DNA of 12,358 nt from Spirochaetae bacterium HGW-Spirochaetae-7 (GTDB taxonomy: Bacteria; Spirochaetota; Spirochaetia; Treponematales; UBA12059): NCBI GenBank assembly GCA_002839245.1, contig PGXR01000076.1:1-12358 (forward strand), written 5' to 3'. Every line of letters starts with the position of its first letter. Positions within the stretch are counted from its first letter, which is position 1. Position numbers and translations under genes: made by a program. The notes beneath the pieces are model-generated. The model was not told where the DNA came from. It saw nothing but the letters and a program-made list of their open reading frames with translations, and made no database searches. Below, one piece after another: positions 1 through 6,602 of the stretch.

Positions 1-571
1 CCTGGCCGTCGACAGCGAGCTCTACGACAAGCGCGGACTCGGGTACAACGGCTCGGTCCTGCCCCAGTTCACCTACATGATCATCAAGGGGCTCGAGAAG
101 TACAACCAGTGGGAGCTGGCCCGGGACTGCGCAATCCGCCACCTCTACTTCATCCTCGACTCCGCCCACCAGAACGGCGAGCACAGGCAGACGCTCTGGG
201 AAGCCTACCAGCCCCAGAACGAAGGCAAGGCGATATGGCCGGACAAGCCCGATTGGCCGAGGGCGCAGTACCTCGGATTCTCGGGCCTGGCTACCGTCGC
301 CATGATGATAGAGAACGTCGTGGGTCTTTCGGTATCGCTGCCGCGCAAGACTGTAGACTGGATCATCCCCAACCTCGAGATCATGGGCATCGAGAACATG
401 AGCCTCAAGCGCAACATGGTGACGATACTGTCCAACAAGAGCGGCAGAGGCTGGGAAATCCACATGGAGTCGGAGAAGCTCTACTACTTTACGATCAACG
501 TGATAGGCAAGAAGAAGAAGACGCTGCCGATACCTTCGGGCAAGTGCTCGATGCTGATAGACAAGATCTAG
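1..571 (+). CDS. C-terminal part of a GH63/GH37-like (alpha/alpha)6-barrel glycosidase (partial, 5' end outside window)
   Basis: The reading frame is open from base 2 to the TAG at 569-571, so the gene begins upstream of the window and about 189 residues are visible. The segment GYNGSVLPQF, then a helical stretch, then LWEAYQPQ and GFSGLATVAMMIENVVGL matches the end of the helical barrel in GH63/GH37-type enzymes. In that class a Glu in the W-E-x-Y segment is typically an active-site residue, and a G-W/F-S-G-L segment packs near the C-terminus. The last 60 residues, rich in Lys and beta-type residues (WEIHMESEKLYYFTINVIG), look like the small sandwich that follows the barrel. The likely role is hydrolysis of a glucoside or mannosyl-type substrate; the specificity cannot be read from this fragment. 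A mannosylglycerate-hydrolase-like member is one alternative. A hairpin terminator follows 21 bases after the stop. Confidence 0.6.
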   Translation, partial: LAVDSELYDKRGLGYNGSVLPQFTYMIIKGLEKYNQWELARDCAIRHLYFILDSAHQNGEHRQTLWEAYQPQNEGKAIWPDKPDWPRAQYLGFSGLATVAMMIENVVGLSVSLPRKTVDWIIPNLEIMGIENMSLKRNMVTILSNKSGRGWEIHMESEKLYYFTINVIGKKKKTLPIPSGKCSMLIDKI

Positions 572-592
572 AATCCTCCGCCGCGTCGAAAA

Positions 593-632
593 GAAAGCCG
601 TTCCGGGTATGCCGGAACGGCTTTCCGCTTTT
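593..632. terminator. Bidirectional rho-independent terminator between convergent genes
   Basis: A perfect 14-bp stem (593-606 with 612-625, arm GAAAGCCGTTCCGG) encloses the 5-base loop GTATG. It is followed by CGCTTTT on the plus strand. On the minus strand it is followed by CTTTTCG (bases 593-587), so it can end transcription of both the glycosidase fragment (plus) and the DUF1707 gene (minus). The final T of the plus-strand tail is the first base of the minus-strand gene's stop triplet. Confidence 0.9.
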
Positions 633-1249
633 CAGTCCATGGCGCGCACGGCGAGCGAGCCCATCATCACGAAGCCCGATATCTCTACCCAGCTCCGCGC
701 GCCTCCGGTTTTCTGCCTGACCTCGCGGCCGGCCTTGCTGTCGCCCATGAACGCGAACGCGTTGAGCCGCACGGGCAGGTCGCTGGGCACGATGATCTTG
801 GTCTCGCCCATGAGCGTGAACACCTCGATACGTATGGGGCCGGACGGCAGGTCGACGTCGCGGAGGTCGAGTTTCGTCGCGCCCATCACGGTGAAAGACG
901 AGACCCGGTCGCTCGAGAGCCAGTTGCCCGTCATGGTGCGCTCGCTCATGATGCTGGCGGTCATGACCGGCGCGGCGCCGACTATGGAATCGTCGATTCC
1001 CCGGACAGCGCTGCCTGCGTGCCGGGCCGGTTCGGCAGGCCGCGTCGCTTTCTGCGGCAATTCGAAGGCGATCCGCTCGAGCTCGTCGAACCTGGTTGCC
1101 GCGCTCGCGGCCGAGGCTCGGCGTTCATACTCGTCCATCGTGATCACGTCCGCCGCGAAGGCGTCGGTCAACCGGTCGATGACGTCCTGGCGCGCGGCGT
1201 CGAGGCCGCGGCCCCGCCCGGCGGGCTGCTCTCCCTGGTATGCTGTCAT
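632..1249 (-). CDS. DUF1707 (SHOCT-like) protein with a LiaF/YvqF-like C-terminal domain, 205 aa
   Basis: Residues about 18-65 carry the DUF1707 pattern: R-x-x-VIDRL-x-x-AFAADVITMDEYERR, then a helix rich in Ala and Thr, ending in FELP. This short helical module occurs at the N-terminus of many small actinobacterial and spirochaetal proteins. After an Ala/Pro/Arg-rich linker (66-88), residues about 95-205 form a beta-rich domain with repeated F-x-x-MG motifs (FTVMGATKLDL, FTLMGETKI, FAFMGDSKAG, FVMMGSLAV). This resembles the C-terminal cell-wall-stress domain of LiaF/YvqF (DUF2154). No membrane segments are visible, so it is probably cytosolic or peripheral. The ATG at 1249 is chosen because GGAGG lies 5 bases upstream; in-frame GTG (1276) and ATG (1270, 1261) codons lack such a site. 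The role is unknown; an accessory role in sensing envelope stress is inference only. Confidence 0.75.
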   Translation of the reverse strand: MTAYQGEQPAGRGRGLDAARQDVIDRLTDAFAADVITMDEYERRASAASAATRFDELERIAFELPQKATRPAEPARHAGSAVRGIDDSIVGAAPVMTASIMSERTMTGNWLSSDRVSSFTVMGATKLDLRDVDLPSGPIRIEVFTLMGETKIIVPSDLPVRLNAFAFMGDSKAGREVRQKTGGARSWVEISGFVMMGSLAVRAMD

Positions 1250-1464
1250 GGGTTCCTCCATCTTCGGCATCGTCACGGACCCGATACGGCGTCCATCGCC
1301 CCCTGCTCATCAGGCATGGGAGCATCGATCCATAAATCATAGTATCACCAAAAACGAGCTTGTCGGCCATCCTTTTTTAACGGAATCGCCCGGGACTTGA
1401 GCTACCGCGTTGCCGGAATCTGGGATATGCTTGCGGCTTGAACGCATAAAGGGAGGTGTAGTCC

Positions 1465-1851
1465 ATGGAGAAGGCAATCATAAGGATTCGCATGGGGGCG
1501 CACGACGCGCACTATGGGGGAGAACTGGTCGACGGGGCCAAGATGCTGCAGCTCTTCGGAGACGTGGCTACCGAGCTGCTGATACGGAACGACGGCGACG
1601 AGGGCCTCTTCGCCGGCTACGAGAAGGTCGAGTTCCTCGCACCGGTATTCGCCGGAGATTTCATCGAGGCCGCAGGCGAGATTGTGCACGTAGGGAATTC
1701 CTCGAGGAAGATGTCCTTCGAAGCCAGGAAAGTGATAGCGCCGCGCAAGGATCTGAACGATTCAGCGGCTGACGTCCTGGCGGATCCTGTCGTAGTGTGC
1801 AGGGCCGTAGGTACGTGCGTCGTCCCCAAGGACAAGCAGCGCAAGCGCTGA
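1465..1851 (+). CDS. kal: 3-aminobutyryl-CoA ammonia-lyase, 128 aa
   Basis: Kal removes ammonia from L-3-aminobutyryl-CoA to give crotonyl-CoA, the last deamination in anaerobic lysine fermentation. It is a short single hot-dog-fold enzyme. The family pattern is visible almost throughout: HDAHYGGELVDGAKM at residues 13-27, FGDVATELLIR at 31-41, EFLAPVFAGDFIE at 56-68, SRKMSFEARKV at 80-90 and CRAVGTCVVPK at 112-122. The length matches the family. The ATG is preceded by GGGAGGTG (1451-1458) at an ideal distance. The gene opens a plus-strand cluster with hbd and a MaoC hydratase, both acting on the crotonyl-CoA product. The other lysine-fermentation genes (kamA, kamD/E, kdd, kce) are not in the window. 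Recognition is from memory of the family sequence and is strong. Confidence 0.9.
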   Translation: MEKAIIRIRMGAHDAHYGGELVDGAKMLQLFGDVATELLIRNDGDEGLFAGYEKVEFLAPVFAGDFIEAAGEIVHVGNSSRKMSFEARKVIAPRKDLNDSAADVLADPVVVCRAVGTCVVPKDKQRKR

Positions 1852-1933
1852 GCGCCTGCGATATCTGGATAGCGTCATCGCCAGGTGCGCCGCCCGGAAT
1901 GGCGGCCCTGTCGGTGATACAAGGAGCTGAACC

Positions 1934-2779
1934 ATGAAAGTAATGGTATTGGGAGCCGGGACGATGGGCTCGGGGATTGCGCAGGCATTCGCGCAGGCGG
2001 GCTACCAGGTGGTAGTGCGCGACCTGGAGCAGGCCTTCGTCGACAAGGGACTCGCCAGCATAGTCAAGAGCCTGGACCGGCTGCTAGCCAAGGGCGGACT
2101 GGGCGACGACGAGAAGACAGCCATCCTCGGCAGGCTGACCGGCACAACCGACTTCGGCCTTGCCGCGGACGTGGACCTGGTGGTCGAGGCGGCGGTCGAG
2201 AACATGGCCATCAAGAAAAAAGTCTTTGCCGAGCTGGACGGCGTATGCAAGGCCGAGGCCATCCTGGCGACCAATACGTCGTCACTGTCCATCACCGAGA
2301 TAGCGGCGGCTACAAAGCGGCCGGACAGGGTCATCGGCATGCATTTCTTCAATCCCGTGCCGGTGATGAAACTCGTCGAGGTGATCAAGGGCCTGACGAC
2401 ATCCGCGGCTACGAAAGATACCATAGTCGAACTCTGCGGCAAGCTGGGCAAGACCGCCGTCGAAGTCAACGAAGCCCCCGGTTTCGTCGTCAACAGGATA
2501 CTGTTGCCGATGATAAACGAAGCGATAGGCATACTTGCCGACGGCGTGGCGAGCGCGGAAGACATCGACAACGCGATGAAGCTGGGAGCCAACCATCCGA
2601 TAGGCCCACTCGCGCTTGCCGACCTTATCGGCAACGACGTGAACCTGGCGATCCTGGAGGTGCTGTACACGGAGTTCGGCGATCCCAAGTACCGGCCGCA
2701 CCCGCTCCTGCGGAAGATGGTCCGCGCGGGACTGCTTGGACGGAAGACAGGCAAGGGCTTTTTTGAATACGCCAGGTAG
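1934..2779 (+). CDS. hbd: 3-hydroxybutyryl-CoA dehydrogenase, 281 aa
   Basis: This NAD(P)-dependent enzyme interconverts acetoacetyl-CoA and (S)-3-hydroxybutyryl-CoA in butyrate/crotonyl-CoA metabolism. The N-terminal Rossmann fold shows VLGAGTMGSGIAQ (residues 5-17) and ends its second strand with an acidic residue, VVRD (27-30), typical of NAD preference. Family catalytic and substrate positions are present: S116 in NTSSLSIT, H137 in GMHFFNP, E149 in KLVEV and N187 in GFVVNRI. The helical C-terminal domain contains MKLGANHPIGPL and ends in LGRKTGKGFFEY. It is full length and very similar to clostridial Hbd. AAGGAG (1921-1926) sits 7 bases before the ATG. It lies 82 bases after kal and 65 bases before the hydratase, with no clear terminator between them, so co-transcription is likely. 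Confidence 0.95.
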   Translation: MKVMVLGAGTMGSGIAQAFAQAGYQVVVRDLEQAFVDKGLASIVKSLDRLLAKGGLGDDEKTAILGRLTGTTDFGLAADVDLVVEAAVENMAIKKKVFAELDGVCKAEAILATNTSSLSITEIAAATKRPDRVIGMHFFNPVPVMKLVEVIKGLTTSAATKDTIVELCGKLGKTAVEVNEAPGFVVNRILLPMINEAIGILADGVASAEDIDNAMKLGANHPIGPLALADLIGNDVNLAILEVLYTEFGDPKYRPHPLLRKMVRAGLLGRKTGKGFFEYAR

Positions 2780-2844
2780 AGGGAAACGACGACGGCCCGG
2801 GATGACCGCGCGCGGCATAATCAATGCGTTTGAAGGAGCGATGT

Positions 2845-3276
2845 ATGAGCGATGATCTCCACGGTTATTTTTTCGAGGAACTCCAGCCTGGCATGGCCTC
2901 GACTTTCGCGAAGACGGTTACCGAGGCCGATATCTCGGCTTTTGCCGGGCTATCAGGCGATTTCAATCCCGTCCACATCAACGAGGAATTCGCCAGGACC
3001 ACGATGTTCAAGGGCCGCATCGCCCACGGGATGCTGGCGGCCGCGTTCATATCAACGGTCCTCGGCATGAAGCTCCCCGGTCCCGGGTGCATCTACGTAT
3101 CGCAGGCGCTCAAGTTCAAGGCCCCCGTCCGCATAGGCGAAACCGTGACCGCGCGCGTCGAGGTCATCGCCACGGTACCAGAGAAGAAATTCGTCACCCT
3201 GAAAACGACCTGCTCGGTAGGGGGCAAGATAGTCGTCGACGGGGAAGCGACACTGATGGTTCCCTCGAAGGCGTAG
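2845..3276 (+). CDS. MaoC/PhaJ-type (R)-specific enoyl-CoA hydratase, 143 aa
   Basis: This is a single-domain hot-dog hydratase that adds water across short trans-2-enoyl-CoA such as crotonyl-CoA. The signature GLSGDFNPVH (residues 35-44) supplies the catalytic pair D39 and H44 (D-x4-H) known from PhaJ. It is followed by RIAHGMLAAAFIS (58-70), IYVSQALKFKAPVRIGE and a C-terminal strand ending GEATLMVP. The length equals PhaJ. An in-frame ATG at 2824 exists, but the ATG at 2845 is preferred because AAGGAG (2833-2838) lies 6 bases before it and the family N-terminus starts there. It is the last gene of the kal-hbd cluster, and a terminator hairpin follows. PhaJ-like enzymes make the (R)-alcohol whereas Hbd uses the (S)-form, which is odd for direct neighbours. 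Confidence 0.88.
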   Translation: MSDDLHGYFFEELQPGMASTFAKTVTEADISAFAGLSGDFNPVHINEEFARTTMFKGRIAHGMLAAAFISTVLGMKLPGPGCIYVSQALKFKAPVRIGETVTARVEVIATVPEKKFVTLKTTCSVGGKIVVDGEATLMVPSKA

Positions 3277-3327
3277 GCCGCCGAATAGCCGGCTCTCTCG
3301 GCGATCCAGATCGCGCGTTGAATAAAT

Positions 3328-3363
3328 GGCCGTCCGGGATGGCTCCCGGGCGGCCGACGCGTT
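3328..3363. terminator. GC-rich hairpin, probable bidirectional terminator
   Basis: A 12-bp stem (3328-3339 with 3344-3355, arm GGCCGTCCGGGA, one G-T wobble) has a 4-base loop TGGC. It lies between the convergent hydratase and MerR genes. The T tracts are weak: GACGCGTTT follows on the plus strand and ATTTATTC on the minus strand. Termination is therefore plausible rather than certain. Confidence 0.6.
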
Positions 3364-4149
3364 TCAAGCGCGAGAGCTTCGCTTCAGAGCGGTCGAATAC
3401 GCTTCGAGCGCCGCAGCCAGCCAGTCGGCCAGGCCGGGCGCCATGGCTTCATAGCGGGCCCGGAATTCCGGGTGGTCGGCGTACATGCGGCCCAGGCCGG
3501 CGAGAATCTCCGGGTTGGGGTCGTAGAACGCGCGGAGGTGCTCCGCCCAGCTTGCGCACAGTCCGGCAGCCTCGGGCCCGTCCGGTTTCGCTCCCGCCGT
3601 GAACGCGGCGGCGAAGGCTGATTCCAGTGCCGCTCCGCGGGTACCGACACGCTTCCATTCATCCTTGGACATGGATCGAGTCCTTTTCCGGCTTTGTTCG
3701 TACGCCAGTGTGTCGCCCCATTGTTTCCTGGCCTCTCTTTCGTAACGCTCGATGGTGGCTTTGTCGAAGCCCTCGTACAGTTCTTCCACAGTCATCATGG
3801 ATCCCTCTCCTTTTATCCTGTTCATGGTCCGGTCGACCGTAGCGATAAGCCGGGACAGACGCTCGGTCCGTAGTTCGAGCAGGTGACGGTGCCGGTTCAG
3901 GGCCTCCAGCGCTTCGAAGCCGGGGGTGTCGAGAATGCGTCGTACCTCATCAAGGGGAACATCGAGTTCGCGGTACAACAGGACCTGCTGCAGCCTCAGG
4001 AGTGCCGCTTCGTCGTATTGCCGGTACCCGGCCGGCGTCCTGCCTGACGGCGACACGAGTCCCAGCTCGTCGTAGAGGCGGAGCGTCCGGACGCTCACCC
4101 CCGCGATGGTTGCGACTGCACCGATCGACCGTTTCTCGTCTCGTTCCAT
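3364..4149 (-). CDS. MerR-family regulator with TipA-type ligand-binding domain, 261 aa
   Basis: Residues 8-75 are a MerR winged helix: SIGAVATIAGVSVRTLRLYDE, GLVSPSGRTPAGYRQYDE, then LRLQQVLLYRELDVPLDEVRRIL. A coiled-coil dimerisation helix follows (about 80-112). Residues 118-261 are a TipAS-type antibiotic-recognition domain with a WGDTLAYEQSRKRT segment, FYDPNPEILAGLGRMY and PGLADWLAAALEAY. In Streptomyces TipA a Cys after F/Y-Y-D binds thiopeptides covalently; here that position is Pro211, so a different, non-covalent ligand is likely, as in Mta or SkgA. The ATG at 4149 fits the family N-terminus. It has no Shine-Dalgarno but lies 7 bases after a -10 element. An in-frame internal ATG at 3798 has a strong ribosome site and would give a 144-aa domain-only form. 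The protein probably autoregulates through the palindrome at 4164-4184. Confidence 0.9.
   Translation of the reverse strand: MERDEKRSIGAVATIAGVSVRTLRLYDELGLVSPSGRTPAGYRQYDEAALLRLQQVLLYRELDVPLDEVRRILDTPGFEALEALNRHRHLLELRTERLSRLIATVDRTMNRIKGEGSMMTVEELYEGFDKATIERYEREARKQWGDTLAYEQSRKRTRSMSKDEWKRVGTRGAALESAFAAAFTAGAKPDGPEAAGLCASWAEHLRAFYDPNPEILAGLGRMYADHPEFRARYEAMAPGLADWLAAALEAYSTALKRSSRA
3796..3812 (-). promoter_or_regulatory. Internal ribosome-binding site and start for a TipAS-like short form (3364-3798)
   Basis: Within the MerR gene, AAGGAG (complement of 3807-3812) stands 8 bases before ATGATG (complement of 3793-3798), in frame with the long protein at M118/M119. Initiation at the first of these would make exactly the 144-residue ligand-binding domain without the DNA-binding part. 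This mirrors the internal start that yields TipAS from TipAL in Streptomyces lividans. The long form's own start has no such site. Confidence 0.65.
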
Positions 4150-4156
4150 TTTTAAA

Positions 4157-4187
4157 ATAATAAACCCTCTCGCAGCGAGAGGGTCAA
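4157..4187 (-). promoter_or_regulatory. MerR-type promoter with 19-bp spacer and 21-bp operator palindrome
   Basis: On the minus strand the -35 TTGACC (4182-4187) and -10 TATTAT (4157-4162) are separated by 19 bp, the overlong spacing typical of MerR-controlled promoters. A perfect palindrome fills the spacer: arms ACCCTCTCGC (4164-4173) and GCGAGAGGGT (4175-4184) around base 4174. The predicted transcription start (about 4150) is next to the ATG at 4149. On the minus strand the palindrome is followed by TTTATTATTTT, so it may also fold as a terminator for the upstream transporter gene. Confidence 0.85.
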
Positions 4188-4211
4188 TGGAATTCGTACG
4201 TATAACGGTTG

Positions 4212-5486
4212 TCAGCGCCAGACGGCCCAGACGAAGATGCTCGAAGCGATGGTAGTCAGAATGGTGAACGGCCCGGCCACCTTGAGCCAGTCGCCGAAGT
4301 TGACGACGGTACCCCGCTTCCTGAGCATTCCTACCGCCACGACGTTCGCGGACGCACCGAACGGAGTCAGGTTCCCGCCGAGGCACGATCCGATGAGCAG
4401 GCCGAACATGTACAGTTCGGGCTTGAGTCCCAATCCCGAGGCGAGTTCCGCCGCGACGGGGAGCATGACGATGATGTACGGGACATTGTCGATGAACCCG
4501 GAAAGTATCACCGAAACCCCGACGATGACGACGAAGCCGAGCGCTACGTTGGCGCCGATGATTCCCGACAGGAAGGCGGACAGGTCAACCAGGAGCCCCG
4601 TTTTGGCGATCGCACCGACGACGACGAAAATGCCGACCAGGAACAGTATCGTTTCCCAGTCGAGTCCCTTGACGAGCCGCCACGCCTCGGCGTGGGATTC
4701 CTTCATGGCCAGCCGGTACCAGACCAGCCCGACGAGGCCCAGCGCGAAGACGTAGCCGCCGGACAGTATCGAGAAGCCCTCGAACAGGAACGAGATGGTG
4801 GCGAGTCCGACTATCAGGGCGACGAGGAGAATGGTCGGGAACCAGGTCCTGACTCGCTCGTCGGGCAGGTCGGCTCCCGATTTCTCCATCTTGCGGTAGA
4901 AGAAGTAGAAGAACGCGGCGCCGACGATCATTCCTACCTGAACGGCAAAAAAAATCGAGAGCCTTCCTTCCTTGAAAAAGAAGTCGTTGAACGAATAACC
5001 GGCGAAGCCCGCGAATATCATCGACGGCGGGTCGCCTACGAGGGTGGCCGTGCCCTGCAGGTTGGACATCACGGCGAGTCCCATCATGAAGTAGCGGGCG
5101 TCGACCTTCATCTTGTCGCTCAGCGCCAGCGCTATCGGCGCCATGACGAGGACGGTGGCGACATTCTCGACGAAGGCCGACAGCAGCCCGGTCATGATCA
5201 GTATGAAGACCACTCCCCAGCCCAGGTTGGGCGCCTTGCCCACTATCCTGTCCGCGAGGTGGGACGGTACCCGTGAATAGATGAACAGGTCGGCGATGAC
5301 GAGCGACCCGACGTAGATAAGGAGCACGTTCCAGTTGATCAATTCACCGACGACCGTAGCCGGCGCGACGACGCCGAGCGCGACCACGACTGCGGCCACG
5401 CCGAGCGTGAACCAGGCTTTTCTGTGCGGAAACGCTATGACGAAGCCGTACATCACGACGGCGAGGCCTAAGACGACGTATTTCAT
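4212..5486 (-). CDS. ArsB/NhaD-type ion transporter superfamily permease, 424 aa
   Basis: This is an inner-membrane protein with about 11-12 hydrophobic segments spread from residue 3 to 422. The two inverted halves of the ion-transporter superfamily are visible. The first half has AFVENVATVLVMAP (104-117) and GTATLVGDPPSM (145-156). The second has SGFIDNVPYIIVMLP (329-343) and GGNLTPFGASANVVA (370-384). These paired loops, with an Asn-containing helix break and a GDPPS or TPFGAS turn, are shared by ArsB, NhaD, citrate/DASS carriers and the eukaryotic P protein. The substrate (arsenite, Na+/H+ or a carboxylate) cannot be decided, and no ars genes are nearby. The ATG at 5486 has no Shine-Dalgarno but follows a promoter-like pair by 6 bases. 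It starts 31 bases after the methyltransferase stop. Confidence 0.82.
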   Translation of the reverse strand: MKYVVLGLAVVMYGFVIAFPHRKAWFTLGVAAVVVALGVVAPATVVGELINWNVLLIYVGSLVIADLFIYSRVPSHLADRIVGKAPNLGWGVVFILIMTGLLSAFVENVATVLVMAPIALALSDKMKVDARYFMMGLAVMSNLQGTATLVGDPPSMIFAGFAGYSFNDFFFKEGRLSIFFAVQVGMIVGAAFFYFFYRKMEKSGADLPDERVRTWFPTILLVALIVGLATISFLFEGFSILSGGYVFALGLVGLVWYRLAMKESHAEAWRLVKGLDWETILFLVGIFVVVGAIAKTGLLVDLSAFLSGIIGANVALGFVVIVGVSVILSGFIDNVPYIIVMLPVAAELASGLGLKPELYMFGLLIGSCLGGNLTPFGASANVVAVGMLRKRGTVVNFGDWLKVAGPFTILTTIASSIFVWAVWR

Positions 5487-5492
5487 GACGCA

Positions 5493-5521
5493 AGGATAGG
5501 TTGGGAGGGAAGACGGGTCAA
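5493..5521 (-). promoter_or_regulatory. Promoter of the transporter gene, apparently leaderless
   Basis: On the minus strand, TTGACC (5516-5521), a 17-bp spacer and TATCCT (5493-5498) are followed by only 6 bases before the ATG at 5486. The TGA stop of the methyltransferase (5518-5520) lies inside the -35 hexamer. No Shine-Dalgarno is present. The elements are judged by eye. Confidence 0.55.
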
Positions 5522-6507
5522 GTGCGCCTGACCGGTCCGTCGTTCCGCCCGCGGAACGAATTTCCGTCGAATCCCTGTACGCGGGGGTCGGTTTCGGCGA
5601 GTTCGAGACGACGCAGGGCAAGCGCGCAGTAGGCGCTCGAGCGTTCGATGCCGATGAAGCGGCGGCCAAGCTTGCTGGCCGTCACGGCGGTCGTCCCCGA
5701 GCCCAGGAACGGATCGAGGACAACGTCGCCAGGCTTCGAGCTGGCCAGCAGCAGTCTGGCGACAAGCTTTTCGGGTTTCTGCGTCGGATGATCGGTATTT
5801 TCCGGCATCGACCAGAACGGCACCGTCATGTCGTCCCAGACGTTTGATGCGCCCGACATTCGCCAGCGGCCGGATTCGTCCTCGGTCCAGTCTTTCGGCA
5901 CGCCGTCCTCGCGGTATGGCGCGATGACTCGCTTTCGTACGCGTACCGCTTCGGCGTCGAAATGGTAGCCGTTGCCGACGGTCGCGAACCAGACGTCTTC
6001 GGACGAATTCTTCCAGTTGCGGGACGACGAGCGCCCCTTGTCGCGTTTCCAGGTCACGCGGTTGCGGACGATGAAGAGCTCCGCCAGTGCAAGGTAGACG
6101 GCGGAGGACGAACGCCAGTCGGCGCAGACGTATATCGACGCGTCCGGCTTCAGCGAGTTGGCGATGGCGGCGAGCCAGGCCCTCGTGTATTCCAGGTACG
6201 CCTCGTGCCCCATCGGGGCGAATCGCTCGCCGTCGAAGTTCTTGGGCAGGTCGTAGGGCGGATCGGCTATCATGATGTCGACCGAGCCCGAAGGCAGTAG
6301 CGGCCCTATCTCCAGGGCGTCGCCTGCGAAGACTGACCCGATAGCGTCGCCGGCCCTGAGGAGGCCATCGGGGCCGGGCTCCATGCTCGATGGATCCCTC
6401 GCCATGGCCGCGTAGCGCGCCTCGTCCGCGAGCGAGAGTCGCAGGGTCCTGTTGCGCGGCGCCCTGTCGGGCCGCGGCCGGTCGATGTCTTCGTCCCCTG
6501 GTTCCAT
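5518..6507 (-). CDS. Solitary beta-class DNA methyltransferase (N6-adenine or N4-cytosine), 329 aa
   Basis: This enzyme transfers a methyl group from S-adenosylmethionine to an exocyclic base amine in DNA. The catalytic motif IV is DPPYDL (82-87), followed by a long target-recognition region (about 140-235). Next come HPTQKPEKLVARLL (240-253) and the AdoMet motif DPFLGSGTTAV (265-275), then GRRFIGIE. Motif IV before motif I defines the beta class (M.RsrI, CcrM type). DPPY favours N6-adenine. An unusual charged N-terminal extension of about 50 residues precedes the core. No restriction enzyme is beside it, so an orphan regulatory or anti-restriction role is possible. The ATG at 6507 is preferred over the in-frame TTG at 6525; neither has a Shine-Dalgarno, and TATCCT or CACTAT lies 4-7 bases upstream. 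Confidence 0.88.
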   Translation of the reverse strand: MEPGDEDIDRPRPDRAPRNRTLRLSLADEARYAAMARDPSSMEPGPDGLLRAGDAIGSVFAGDALEIGPLLPSGSVDIMIADPPYDLPKNFDGERFAPMGHEAYLEYTRAWLAAIANSLKPDASIYVCADWRSSSAVYLALAELFIVRNRVTWKRDKGRSSSRNWKNSSEDVWFATVGNGYHFDAEAVRVRKRVIAPYREDGVPKDWTEDESGRWRMSGASNVWDDMTVPFWSMPENTDHPTQKPEKLVARLLLASSKPGDVVLDPFLGSGTTAVTASKLGRRFIGIERSSAYCALALRRLELAETDPRVQGFDGNSFRGRNDGPVRRT

Positions 6508-6566
6508 TTTGAGGATAGTGGACAACTTTGCACCGTGGCGTCAAGACCGATGGCCTCGTCATTTCC

Positions 6567-6596
6567 TTGCTTTCGGCCATCGATAGTTCATACACT
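6567..6596 (+). promoter_or_regulatory. Possible leaderless promoter of the nitroreductase gene
   Basis: TACACT (6591-6596) lies 6 bases before the ATG at 6603, with a weak -35 TTGCTT (6567-6572) at 18 bp. The only purine-rich bases, GAGG at 6598-6601, are 1 base from the ATG and so too close to act as a Shine-Dalgarno. The divergent methyltransferase start at 6507 shares this 95-base intergenic region. Confidence 0.4.
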
Positions 6597-6602
6597 AGAG
6601 GT

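Noticed and set aside
1250..1464. Promoters for the divergent DUF1707 and kal genes in the 215-base intergenic region
   Set aside because: On the minus strand CCGACA, 16 bp and TACTAT near 1340-1370 is only a 4/6 plus 4/6 match. On the plus strand TTGAGC and TATGCT are 23 bp apart. Neither is strong enough to list.
1889..1906. Hairpin GCCGCC-CGGAAT-GGCGGC between kal and hbd
   Set aside because: The stem is only 6 bp with no T tract after it; it is unlikely to terminate and may be chance in GC-rich DNA.
4150..4386. N-terminal extension of the MerR protein upstream of 4149
   Set aside because: The extension would overlap the transporter gene and run across the promoter, and MerR proteins begin just before the helix-turn-helix, as at 4149.
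4209..5276. Long open frame of 355 codons on the plus strand opposite the transporter gene
   Set aside because: Its product is a low-complexity run of D, E, R and Q with no fold or family features, the usual mirror of a hydrophobic membrane protein gene in GC-rich DNA.
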